Origin: Cladocopium goreaui
Taxonomy: Eukaryota; Sar; Dinophyceae; Suessiales; Symbiodiniaceae
Direction: 5' to 3'
NCBI GenBank assembly: GCA_947184155.2
Contig: CAMXCT020002738.1
Location: 24,470 to 88,469 of the forward strand
Length of the DNA: 64,000 nucleotides
Part shown: positions 18,902 through 28,584 of the stretch, piece after piece
How positions within the stretch are numbered: the stretch's first letter is position 1
Layout: every line of letters starts with the position of its first letter
Notes under the pieces: model-generated
Databases searched by the model: none
What the model was told of the DNA's origin: nothing
What the model saw: only the letters and a program-made list of their open reading frames with translations
Made by a program: the position numbers and the translations under genes

Positions 18902-20113
18902 ATGGCCTTGGTAGATTCTGAAGCTGCCTTTGCAAGCCACTGCAATGCCATTGACAAAAGTCGAGAGCTCCTGAACATTTGCGTTCATGCAGAGCTGACG
19001 ACTTTCATGCGTATGGCTTTCGCAATCGGAACGCCTCAGATGCCTGCTAGTGAAGATGCTTTCAGAACTTTTGCAACTGACTTGGACAACGGGATCGAGC
19101 CGTCGATTACCATGATGTCTTTGTTGAGACGGTTGCACTTCGAGGCAGTTACAATGGTGGTGGCCCACCTTAAAACCAACGTCACAACAGATGCTGGAGT
19201 TGAAGGATCCCGGAAGTTGCCACCAGTTGAAAAGTTGGCACGACTTCAGGAACAGCAATCTCGTTTGAAAGGTTTGACAATCAAAGGAGAAATGCAGCCC
19301 TCCTATGCTTTCATCGACTTGATCGCTGGCATTCATGACAGTGGATCGATTGTTTGGGTGCCGCCTAGCAAGTGCACAAAACGAGATGCTGAAGTACAAC
19401 AAAGTTTGAAAGAAAAACCGACGACTTTGACGGTGGAGCAACAGACCTTGAAGCTTGCTGCTGGAGAGCCCAAGATACGGGCTGATACTTCCAATGAGCT
19501 GCTTATGCAGTGGGCTTTACAAAGACGAGGGCTTGCTTTTGACCAGTGCAAGCTCATTTCAAATGACATACACGAGAAGTGGCTGCAGAATCTGCTCACG
19601 CAGTTAACGCGTGAATCACCAAGTGGCTATGCAAGAGTCAACATGGAACAACTACTCCGTGCGGACAAAGAACTTTTTACATTGATGGCACAGGAGCACA
19701 CAGGGCCTTTCACCCTTGGACCGAAAGGAGAGTTGCCCTTGGACCTACTCATGATGCGGCTCATGCATGACCCACGTACCAGTTTGCATTTGCTACCGCT
19801 GCCAAGTTCATCAGCAAGGGCATCTTCAAGTTCACATGTGGATGAGGGTGCGAACAAACCGGCGGCGCCCAGGACCATCCAGCCGAAGAAAAAGGCACGG
19901 GCTTCTGCAAAAGCGCGTGCAAACTGTCCTGATGAGCTCAAAGGTTTTGGACAATTTGACGACAAAGGCACTCCAATTTGTTGGGCTTTCAATCAGAGCA
20001 AAGGTTGTGCAGAAGAGACAAAGGATGGCAGGTGCAAGAAAGGGATGCATGTTTGCATCAAATGCAAGCGCAACAATCACAGCCTTGTCACGTGTCGCGT
20101 GAAGAAATCCTGA
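18902..20113 (+). CDS. gag: Element A Gag with CCCH and CCHC zinc fingers
   Basis: I start at ATG 18902 (MALVDSEAAF), not at 18653, because Gag of element D begins MTLIDSEAAF at the matching place. The protein is 403 aa. The N-terminal two-thirds are helical and resemble element D throughout (RRLHFEAVTMVV versus RRIHFEAATFVV). The C-terminus has a basic linker (QPKKKARASAKARA), a CCCH-like cluster (CWAFNQSKGC...CKKGMH) and a CX2CX4HX4C knuckle (CIKCKRNNHSLVTC). It presumably coats element RNA in cytoplasmic particles. The frame is intact. Confidence 0.85.
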   Translation: MALVDSEAAFASHCNAIDKSRELLNICVHAELTTFMRMAFAIGTPQMPASEDAFRTFATDLDNGIEPSITMMSLLRRLHFEAVTMVVAHLKTNVTTDAGVEGSRKLPPVEKLARLQEQQSRLKGLTIKGEMQPSYAFIDLIAGIHDSGSIVWVPPSKCTKRDAEVQQSLKEKPTTLTVEQQTLKLAAGEPKIRADTSNELLMQWALQRRGLAFDQCKLISNDIHEKWLQNLLTQLTRESPSGYARVNMEQLLRADKELFTLMAQEHTGPFTLGPKGELPLDLLMMRLMHDPRTSLHLLPLPSSSARASSSSHVDEGANKPAAPRTIQPKKKARASAKARANCPDELKGFGQFDDKGTPICWAFNQSKGCAEETKDGRCKKGMHVCIKCKRNNHSLVTCRVKKS

Positions 20114-20188
20114 CTTAAAGGCCGACAAAAACGGTTCAGCAGTTTTTCACCTCACATAGCTCGCAGCCGTGACGAAAACAATCACAGC

Positions 20189-20640
20189 GTGGTGGAGCAA
20201 TTACAACAATGCAACAACAATCAACATGGTTGTGATGTCGATGTTAAAGACAACGACAAAGAAGTCAGAGTCCAACAAGGACCAGTTTTCACTTCAGGGG
20301 CCGCATGGAACGATGCCGGGCCTTCACCTTCTATCCCTCAAGGGAACAAACGTTTTGATGGTTTTCGGCTTGACGAAGTCATGGTACTGGAAATCTTTGC
20401 AGGCACTGCCCGTTTAACAAGGGCAGTTAGAGACGCTGGTATGAGTGCAATGGCCATTGACAAAGACTCACAACGTGCGCAATCCGTGCACATTGCAAAC
20501 TATGACCTCAACGAGCCTGACCAACTTAATGCATTGTGTGATTTCATTGGCAAGCACTACCACCTTATTTTGTGGGCGCATTTTGCGCCTTCATGCGTAC
20601 GGACTTCTCAGAGCAACACTTTTTGCACAGTTTTCCCAAA
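20189..20640 (+). pseudogene. Element A methyltransferase domain, truncated
   Basis: VMVLEIFAGTARLTRAV (about 20380-20430) matches motif I of C5-cytosine methyltransferases, and HFAPSCVRTSQ is the place of the catalytic motif IV (element D has HFAPPCGTCS). Sequence then jumps to what in element D lies several hundred bases further on, and the frame changes at about 20600. An internal deletion has therefore removed the ENP motif and the rest of the domain. The upstream part is hydrophilic and probably linker. Confidence 0.75.
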
Positions 20641-22773
20641 GGTACAAAGGTTGTGCATCGACAGTTTTACAAGGGTGTTTTCTGGGTCGATGATGTTAAC
20701 GGCAAAGACAGCGATGTCAAATGTCATGACTCTTGCAAGTTAGAGCACTCTGCATACGAAATTTTGACAATTGGCATACCACGTGAACCAGTGGATTTTC
20801 TGGAAAAAGCCGTGCATGCTGGACATCCCAGGTCCATTGCTATTCATTTGCCCCAAGCTGTCAAAGATGTTTTGGATGAAAATTTCTCTGGGGATGAATG
20901 CAAACTAGCAAAGCAACGTGCTAGTTTTCTTTGGAAGTGGAGCAACCGAGCGAAAGAATTGGCTGAAGATGAGAGACGTCTTCACGAAAATATGCCGGAG
21001 CACTTGCGGCAGTTGTTGAGTGGGAAAAGATTACTTCTATTGAAAGAAGTGCTGGAAGACTTGAAATAGCCTGACACCCACCTTTTTGAGGAGATCACGC
21101 AGGGCTTCACTTTGCATGGTTGGATGACTGAGTCTAACGTTTTTCCGAGGGAAACAAAGAGACCCGAGTACACCCTTGACATGGTGAAGAACATGGCCAA
21201 AGGCGTTAACAACATGATTTACAGTCAAGTTGTGGGCACGTCGGATGACGATTTGTCAAGGAAAACCTGGGACAAGACACTGGAAGAAATTGACAACAAC
21301 TGGGTTTGGCGTGACGTTGTCAGCGACGTTGGAGACGTTGTTATGGCCAAACGTTTTGGTTTGCAACAGAAAGAGAAAGTGAGGGTCATCGATGACTGTT
21401 CTGTTGGTGGCTACAACAAAGCCTATGGAACCAAAGAAAAGTTGAGAGTGCATGCGATCGACCAACTAGCTGCCTACTTGAGCTGGATCTGCACAATGCA
21501 CGGGGCAAACTTGGATGACGAGATAGTTGGCAGGACATATGACTTGCGCAGTGCTTACAAGCAATTTGGTGTCAGCATGGAAACACGAGATGTCCTGCGG
21601 CTTGTGGTGTGGGATGCAGACCAAAAGCGTCCATGCTTGTTGGGTGTTAATGCCTTGCCTTTTGGGGCGTCAGGTTCAGTGAGCGCATTTCTAAGGATCA
21701 GCATGGCTCTATGGTTCATTGGAACAGTTGGTTTAAAGTTATGCTGGACCGTCTTTTATGACGACTTCACTGTGATTTGCAAGGGGCGTTTGTGCCATGG
21801 CACAGGCATTGCTGCTGCAGCTCTTTTTGATCTGTTTGGAATGTGGTTTGCAAAAGATGGCAACAAAGCAACACCTTTTGGTACACTGGTGCGTACTTTG
21901 GGTTTGCAAGTTCAACTTGGCTCAGCTGCCCGAGGTTTTTGCATTGGGCATACAGAGGAACGAAGGGCTGAATTGAAAGCAGCTTTACAAGACGTTTTGG
22001 AAAAAGGAACCATAGAACCTAAACAAGCAGAAAGGTTGAGAGGACGCATGCAATGGTTTGAAGGGTATGCTTTTGGAAGAGTGGCACAGTTCAGTTTGAA
22101 AGTGCTCGGCGACTTAGCCTTGAGAAAACAGAAACAAGTGAAGCTGAGTGACAATGAGCTACACGCTGTTCGATTTCTGGTACAACGTGTTTCTGAAGCG
22201 GAGGCGGTCGAAATAAGTTCAGTCTCGCTTGAAACTTTTCTCATTTTTACTGACGGTGCTTGCGAAGGCGAATCGCTACGCACTGGAAGCGTAGGAGGTG
22301 TCCTGATAGGACCCAATGGACAATGCCTTCAACACTTCTCAAGCGTGGTGCCTGAGACCTTCATGGAGACAGCCTTGGAGAAGTCGGCGAATCCAATTTA
22401 TGAATTGGAATTGTTGCCGATATACATTTCCCTCTTACTATGGGGAAACAAACTGAAATCGACCCATCTGGTGTGCTACTTGGACAACGATGCAGCACGA
22501 GCAGCCATGTGTAAAGGATATGGCAGCACCGATCTTGCTCAATGTATCGTTGCATGCACCATGGAAAGTGAGAGTCAACACAAACTGAAATCGTGGTTTG
22601 CAAGAGTTGCCACACACTCTAACATCTCCGATGGTCCAAGCAGACTGGACTGCAGGGAGGTGGAACAGTTGGGGTCACGACTGATTGAGATAGACTGGGA
22701 AAACATCCTAGAGAATCTCTTTGAAAGTTCGGGTGCATCTTCTAAAAGGGGAGAGCACGGGCACTCCGAATGA
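20641..22773 (+). pseudogene. pol: Element A RT-RNase H polyprotein with internal stop
   Basis: The frame is aligned to element D by IGIPREPVDFLEKA. A stop TAG at 21067-21069 interrupts LLLKEVLEDLK; element D has LEDLQFPDT at this point. After the stop, RT motifs follow: YDLRSAYKQ (A), LPFGASGSVSAFLR (B) and FYDDF (C). RNase H has FTDGAC, PIYELELLPI, YLDNDAAR and SDGPSR. Catalytic aspartates all remain. The C-terminal 7 codons overlap repeat B1. With both the deletion and the stop, element A is probably unable to move itself. Confidence 0.88.
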
Positions 22774-22941
22774 TCCCCAACTGCGTTGGTTTAAAAAAGG
22801 TGTGTGGGGAACTTCCGACTTCACCGTTCTGCATTTTTCGTGGAATCATGTTTTCGTTTTTCGACGAATTTTATTTAATTGTTTTGGCGAGTTTTCTCTG
22901 ACGCGCTTTTGGACACAGTTGCGGTTTCAATAGGGAATAAG
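22752..22941 (+). repeat. Element A repeat B1
   Basis: 190 bp, repeated at 23319-23508. It overlaps the last 22 bases of the RT-RNase H frame and ends GGGAATAAG. Confidence 0.92.
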
Positions 22942-22980
22942 TTAGGACCCCTCCTGAAAGGAGGATACAAACCTTATTCC
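22934..22980. promoter_or_regulatory. Concentric palindrome at the B1/A2 junction of element A
   Basis: Outer arms GGAATAAG (22934-22941) and CTTATTCC (22973-22980). Inner hairpin CCTCCT-GAA-AGGAGG (22950-22964). Both pairs are centred on 22957. Compare 15643-15693 (element B) and 33419-33461 (element D). Confidence 0.78.
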
Positions 22981-23243
22981 TGAAAAGAAAAATTTTGGTT
23001 TAACCAAAATTAGCAACTGGTGTTTTGCAAAGTGCTTGCATGTAATTTTACACTTGCCTTAAATTCGAAAACCGTTGAAGTTTTCCTCCAACAGAGTTTT
23101 TGTTCTCTGTTTTTCTGTGAGTCTGTTTGTTCAACATGTTGATGTTTTACTGGACTCCAAACTGATTTTATATTGCATGAGAACCATTTTGGTTTAAGGG
23201 AGGGTTGTGGTGGGACCATTCGTGTATTTGTACGCGTAGATGA
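22942..23243 (+). repeat. Element A repeat A2 and spacer
   Basis: 302-bp copy of A1. The spacer 23244-23318 that follows begins CCCACCC and is pyrimidine-rich, with a second CCCACCC near 23267. Nothing coding lies in it. Confidence 0.92.
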
Positions 23244-23318
23244 CCCACCCTAAAACGTTACCCGTTTTTCCCACCCTTTTGCCTTCGTTTCTGGTTAACA
23301 TGCCTAGCCCTAAGCCTA

Positions 23319-23508
23319 AGAGCACGGGCACTCCGAATGATCCCCAACTGCGTTGGTTTAAAAAAGGTGTGTGGGGAACTTCCGACTTCACCGTTCTGCA
23401 TTTTTCGTGGAATCATGTTTTCGTTTTTCGACGAATTTTATTTAATTGTTTTGGCGAGTTTTCTCTGACGCGCTTTTGGACACAGTTGCGGTTTCAATAG
23501 GGAATAAG
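23319..23508 (+). repeat. Element A repeat B2 (3' end)
   Basis: 190-bp copy of B1. It ends GGAATAAG directly before copia-1 sequence CTGTTAAGATAC. Confidence 0.92.
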
Positions 23509-23663
23509 CTGTTAAGATACCTTAGAGGTGACATGAATGTTGCAGTTAGGTTTCCAAGTGATTCACAACTGTTGGATTCCGAGGTTTTTCAAGGTCCACA
23601 CATTGTTGCATTTTCGGATGCGTCTCACGCACCGTTGCGGACAACTGGACGTCGGGGAATTTC
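23509..23663 (+). pseudogene. pol: Copia-1 Pol, part 2: start of RNase H
   Basis: 155 bp between elements A and C read LLRYLRGDMN ... VAFSDASHAPLRTTGRRGIS, the first catalytic Asp region of copia RNase H. The next bases belong to element C. The frame resumes at 41459 with GGVLTFQG. The phase across both gaps is preserved. Confidence 0.9.
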
Positions 23664-23751
23664 TCTTAATGTACTTGTTTCATTAGTGTTTTAATCAATG
23701 TAATGCTTCATTACATTTTGGCTCAAGTAAGCATTCATCTAATTTCAAACA
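23664..23751 (+). repeat. Element C repeat A1 with spliced-leader-like sequence
   Basis: Copy of 40571-40658. It holds the hairpin AATGTAATG-CTT-CATTACATT, then CATTTTGGCTCAAG at 23714-23727. This is identical to the last 14 bases of the dinoflagellate spliced leader, which ends CCATTTTGGCTCAAG. The following TAAGCATTCAT forms, with CAAG, the right arm of a 15-bp inverted repeat with the element's 3' end. Confidence 0.85.
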
Positions 23752-24288
23752 TGTGGAAACACATTTCCCATCAGCACTGGGTCCACGTGGCACCAAGTTT
23801 TTCCTTCAACCGTTGTTGGTTTTCCGCTTTTTGTGGGTTTCCGCCCTGCTTTTCCCTGGGGGGGGCTTGTTTTATCCATGTGTTCCCAGCATTTTGATTA
23901 ACCCTTCAATCCATTTTCGCAGACAAAGTTTTGTTACTGTTTTGCATGTCCTCGATTTACCTGGGGCGTCGGCCGGATGGCAGCAGCCTGATTTTGGCGA
24001 GACACCACGGCATTCCCACACGTGTGGGGACGGCACTATTTCGTTCAGTCTTTTTTGCACTGGGGCCAGACCGTCGCATTCGCAGCTGCATTTTGATTCA
24101 TTTAGGTCCAGGGGATTGGAGGCAGTTGAGAAACTCAAACGCCAGACTTCTTTTGATATTTGAGTATTCATCAGCATCATCAGTGCAATCTCCTCGAGTT
24201 CAACGCGTGCAAGCCCCAGGAACTCCACCGATATCGAGTGGTCCATCAGTGTCTAGTGATTCACCGGTTTCTTCAAGTGGCAATTCAA
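23752..24288. other. Leader region of element C
   Basis: Between A1 and the YR start there is pyrimidine-rich sequence and overlapping short frames, none convincing. A run of eight G occurs near 23860. Confidence 0.4.
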
Positions 24289-25551
24289 ATGACTCCCCAT
24301 GAAACGGACTGGATTTTCATTCCTGCGACTCCGAAATCAGAACCATTGGCCATACCGACTTTAGGGACAATGCCCAACAGACCCAAATACAAGGGCTCGC
24401 CTCTCCAGTTTGGAGGACTGCCTGTCCCTTCAGCCAGGCCCATGCCGAAATCAGTATCAAGAGCGAATCCAATGCTTGCTGATGTAAATCACCAACAGGT
24501 TTCAACAGTTTCACAACCAGCCGTTTCACCTAAGCCGATCCCAATTTTTGGCCAACCAGTCAGACCACTCGTTTCCAGAGGAACTGCATGCAAGGGTTCA
24601 CAACAATCAGATTTTCTTCGAATTCAATACCCCTCCAAATCTGCTTGGCTGGTTCAGGAGTGGAGAAGCATTTTGCTTCAGCTGGGCCCGGACTCATCAG
24701 TCTTTCAAACGCTTGAGCAGTCGGACCACCCAGAGGCACACGCTGCTAGATTGTTGGATCAATTTGCAGCTTCAACATTACTGAGATATTTTGCAGCTTG
24801 GCAGAGTTTCTGCAATACAGTTCTCAGCTTGAAATTGTCGATCACCGACATGTCGGAAGCTCAGCTTGCAGATGTTTTAATCACCACGTCCCTCAGCAAG
24901 CGATCCGATTGCAGTGCAGGTAGCCACATAACCATCAAAGCCATCCGATGGGTGGCCACTCATGCCGGAGTACAGGGGTTGAGACATGCATGGAGCCCCT
25001 TAATTGACAGTTTCCTGCGCAGCAGAATCCCGAAGGAGCTCAAAGAGGCATTACCGCTCTCACTGTACACAGTTTGGCAACTTGAGAGACGTTTACTCAT
25101 GTCAGCTTGCAGCACAGTGGAAACAGTGATCATTGGTGCCATTTTAATTTGCATGTGGTCGGGCATGCGTTTTGCCGATGCCCAAAGATGCAGTTACCAT
25201 TCTTTTTGCTTTGATGGAACATCATTGCGAGGCAGCTGCTGGCGGACAAAGACATCCAGCCGCGGACAACCCTGGGGCCTGCTGGCATCAGGTTTCATGT
25301 CACTGGGAACATTCAACTGGGTTGAAAAATGGTTGACCACTATGGACAACCTTTGGCATCAAGCCAAATCCACCAACTTAGATATGCCGACCCCGGATTT
25401 TTTGTTTCCAAAATTGGGGACTTCTGGGATTGAAATTCCTTGGACGCCAATGACCTATGCGGATGCCCTTGCATGGTTGAGATATGCCATAGCCCTTCCA
25501 TGGAAGTCCAGCACTCAGCAATCCATTCAATGGACGGCACACTCCATGAAG
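24289..25551 (+). CDS. Element C tyrosine recombinase, N-terminal piece
   Basis: From ATG 24289 (MTPHETDWIF; the frame is open from 24160), 421 codons to the element D insertion. A proline-rich N-terminus precedes a core-binding-like helical region and the catalytic domain. First catalytic Arg is in WSGMRFADAQ (about 25160). The sequence stops at TAHSMK, the H-x-x-K motif, where D is inserted after AAG 25551. The frame continues in phase at 34474. Total length without D is 649 aa. Confidence 0.87.
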
Positions 25552-25849
25552 TTAGCGCTCCTGCAAGGATGATAACATTATTCCCTGCAACAAAATCTTT
25601 TGCCTGTTTTGTGAGGCAAAAGAAACCCAACAAGTGTGAACCAAAACTCAACTGTTTCAAATCGAAATTTGATTTTCCACAACTGCTGTTTTTCCAGAGT
25701 TAGTGGTTTCCGTTTTTCCTTTCTCAGGTTGTCAAGGTTTTGTTAAACTTGTTGAAACAAATCACTGAGAAATCTGAAACTCCGTTCTGAACTCCTCTGG
25801 GTAGGTCTAATATCTGTGTATATGTCAGTCCTGCGGTTCAAGCGTTCTA
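25552..25849 (+). repeat. Element D repeat A1
   Basis: 298 bp, copied at 33428-33725. It starts TTAGCGCTCCTGCAAGGA, containing hairpin TCCT-GCA-AGGA, then TTATTCCC, complementary to the GGGAATAA end of the element. Confidence 0.92.
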
Positions 25850-25884
25850 GCTGGGGGGTGTTGCAATGTTGTCGTGGTGCAGAG

Positions 25885-27900
25885 ATGGATTCATTTTATT
25901 TGGATGACTCTGATCATAACAACTTAATTGGTTCAGATGATGCGTTACAGACAGTAGCTGAAGAAGAGACTGGCTTGGATCTAGACACAGCACTGCTGCC
26001 TGGGCCTCAACAGTCTGGACCTGAAGTCGCCGTTGGTGCACCCTCACATGAAGCTGGACAGCCGAGCACTTTTAATTTTGAGTCTTTGCTTGCACATGCC
26101 ATGCGTAACGTTGCTGAATCACCAGTACAACTGCCATGGGAGTCAGATGAGTGGGCCTGCATTTTTGACCCTAACCACGATCCCTTGGATGCGCTTGTAC
26201 CTCAGTTTGAGCCCAAGCTCAAAGTGCCGAAGCTGATTCACGATAAGCCTTCTGACAATTTAGTTTCACAACCAGATGTTTCCAGTTCTGATTTCACAAA
26301 GCCTTTGTTCATGGTGGCAGTTTCCAGAAGGAAAGACCAGGTTTGGACAGAGAAGCGAGAAGCTGAGTTGCAAAGAGCTCTCATGAAATGGGACACTATT
26401 GTCAGAAATTGGCCAGATGAGTGGAAATGCAAACAAGAACTTTTGGCATGTCCGACAGTGAATGATTCAATGAACTTGCTTGGAGACTACCTGACAGGGA
26501 AAGCGCCGGCAACCCTGTTGAAACGTGCAAACAGTATGGTGTTTTTGCATACCACCCTACAACAGTTGGGATTCTTTTGGCCCCTTGGAGAACCAGAAAT
26601 GTACAGGATCATTAAGACCTTGCATTCAACTGGCAACCGCACTAGCCGATTGAAGTCCATTCTCGAAGCTGTTACCTTTTGCAGGTACTCCTTTGACATC
26701 AGCGACCTCCACCCGATCACGGTCAGCAAGCGTTGTTTGGGAGCCACTGGGAGTGATTTTGCAAACAAGTTGAATCAAGCTTCACCCTTGACAGTTGCAG
26801 ACATTTGGCATTTGCATACATGTTTGGATAATGGGGATGCTTGGGACAGAGTGTTCAGTGGGGCTGCTCTTTTCTGCATTTACGCACGTGCAAGATGGAG
26901 TGATTTCATTCACGGTAATTGCATCAGAGTTGATGTGCTGGAATCTTCCGGCAAAGTGGCCTACGTGGACATGGAGGTGCAAATCCATAAGACCATGCAA
27001 GCAACTGCAAACAAGTTCAAGTTTTTGGATTTGGTCGCGTCTGGCAGTGGAATTTTTGGAGATGATTGGGTGAGGGGTTGGATAGATGCACTCAAGAATA
27101 TTGGTGTTGATCCTTTTTCGAATGAGCCCGGCAAGACGTTGATGCCAGCGCCAGCTGAAGATGGTACAACTCTTCAACGGGCCTTGGAGAGTGATGAGGC
27201 AAGTGTATGGCTGAGACTGATGCTGGGTGAAAACGTTAAACGTAGTGAAAGCACACGGCAGATCTCATCACATTCACTCAAAGCAACCATTCTTTCGATG
27301 GCGGCAAAGCGGGGTTTGAAACACGAGGACAGGTTGGCCATGGGGCACCATGCACATCCTTTTAGGATGGCTGACACCTATGCCAGGGACGCACAAGCAA
27401 GGACAATCCGTTTGATTGATAAACTTTTGCTGGAAATTAGGGCAGGATATTTTGATCCTGACACAACGAGGGCTGGGAGGTTCAACAAGAACTATGCGCC
27501 AGACCCTTCATTGGATGTTGGTGCAGTCTCATTTCTTGAGAGTGATGTCGAGAGTGCTGCATTGGACGCCCAAGTGGATGAGGCGCTGGACAATGCCGTG
27601 CAAACAGTTGAAGATGGACAGATAGAATTAGAGGAAGATCATTTTACAAGTTCTTCTTCAGACAGTGAAGCTGAGAGCGTGGAATACAATGCACCTGTCA
27701 GGATGTTTTATCCACCATCGGCACCTTTAGGTTTCCACTTCATGCAGAATAAGAGGACCAAGACTCTTCACCTTGTTGATGCGAAGTATCCACATGGGAC
27801 TTGTTGTGGCCGGGTGTTGGACAAGAACTTTTCAGAGCCTGCACAACTTAGATATGATTCAGCCGTTTGCCATGTTTGCCGAAGGCACAGGATGGCTTAA
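25885..27900 (+). CDS. Element D tyrosine recombinase
   Basis: I choose ATG 25885 (MDSFYLDDSD), 35 bp after A1, giving 671 aa, because earlier codons lie in the repeat. Catalytic residues: R in RARWSDFIHG (about 26887), H-S-L-K in SHSLKATILS (about 27268), H in MGHHAHP and Y in DTYARD (about 27373). The C-terminus has Cys pairs (TCCGRV ... CHVCRRHR), probably zinc-binding. It is similar to the element A YR along its length (RSRWSD, AAKRG, LKRxxSM). It would act on the element's circular DNA in the nucleus. Intact and presumably able to serve elements A and B in trans. Confidence 0.9.
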   Translation: MDSFYLDDSDHNNLIGSDDALQTVAEEETGLDLDTALLPGPQQSGPEVAVGAPSHEAGQPSTFNFESLLAHAMRNVAESPVQLPWESDEWACIFDPNHDPLDALVPQFEPKLKVPKLIHDKPSDNLVSQPDVSSSDFTKPLFMVAVSRRKDQVWTEKREAELQRALMKWDTIVRNWPDEWKCKQELLACPTVNDSMNLLGDYLTGKAPATLLKRANSMVFLHTTLQQLGFFWPLGEPEMYRIIKTLHSTGNRTSRLKSILEAVTFCRYSFDISDLHPITVSKRCLGATGSDFANKLNQASPLTVADIWHLHTCLDNGDAWDRVFSGAALFCIYARARWSDFIHGNCIRVDVLESSGKVAYVDMEVQIHKTMQATANKFKFLDLVASGSGIFGDDWVRGWIDALKNIGVDPFSNEPGKTLMPAPAEDGTTLQRALESDEASVWLRLMLGENVKRSESTRQISSHSLKATILSMAAKRGLKHEDRLAMGHHAHPFRMADTYARDAQARTIRLIDKLLLEIRAGYFDPDTTRAGRFNKNYAPDPSLDVGAVSFLESDVESAALDAQVDEALDNAVQTVEDGQIELEEDHFTSSSSDSEAESVEYNAPVRMFYPPSAPLGFHFMQNKRTKTLHLVDAKYPHGTCCGRVLDKNFSEPAQLRYDSAVCHVCRRHRMA

Positions 27901-28584
27901 AAGCATACGAGATTTTTGCCGAACGATGGAGCAAAATGTAGGTGCATGTTGAGTCGGTGTGAAATCTCTTTTGAATAGATGTCACCAGTCAACATTTCGA
28001 CCGGGGTGGTTTGAGATTTTTCCAACCGGTCATTTGTTGTTCCAGCGTATTCACGGGTGGTTGCAACAGTGCTGAGTCAGTTGATCTCAACCCGAAAATT
28101 TTTAAGTTTGAAACCTTTTGCAAACGTGGTGATCCAGTTTGGCAGGAAGGTTGCACACGTGACCATGGGTGGTTCCCCCCCAACATGGTCAGTAAAATTC
28201 TTGAGTCATTTTGGAGAAATATGGGCAATGTGTGGTAACCCAACATTGTGCTGCCAGAGATCCATTGAATCCGAGCCTGTGGGGTTGCGGTGGAAAATTC
28301 ATTCAAGTGGGTCTTTGGCTCCAGTCTCAGTCAAGACAGTTAGACTTCAGAGATGTCAATACACCCAAAAGAATTGGGTCAACTATTTGATAGTTGAGCC
28401 TATTGTTTTGTAAACATGCACAAAATGGAACGGAAACGCCAAACACATAAACTTGTTGAACGCCATTTTTAACAGTGACTTGAAACGCGAAAGGTCGCAA
28501 GTTTATTTCAACAGTGCCTTGTCATTTCCAGTTGTCATCGGTGACTTCAACATTGTTTTAGGGAAACGGTGGTGCAGCGCAGCC
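27901..28584. other. YR-gag intergenic region of element D
   Basis: 684 bp with no gene. It corresponds in position to 18389-18901 of element A. A few short frames exist but lack similarity between A and D. Confidence 0.4.

Larger units (their letters stand above)
8034..23508 (+). mobile_element. Element A: YR retroelement with split direct repeats
   Basis: Structure is A1 (8034-8335), genes, B1 (22752-22941), A2 (22942-23243), spacer, B2 (23319-23508). A copies are 302 bp and B copies 190 bp. This A1-B1-A2-B2 arrangement is characteristic of PAT/Ngaro-type members of the DIRS order, which integrate by tyrosine recombinase and make no target duplication. Encoded in order: YR, Gag, methyltransferase remnant, RT and RNase H. 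It lies in copia-1 pol between codons TATG and CTG; one G is shared, so the borders could move by one base. Element B sits inside its YR gene, and without B it is about 7.5 kb. A1 and A2 differ at about three sites. Confidence 0.92.

Noticed and set aside
25829..25843. Spliced-leader relic in element D repeats
   Set aside because: Only about 8 of 14 positions agree with the leader end, unlike the matches in elements C and A.
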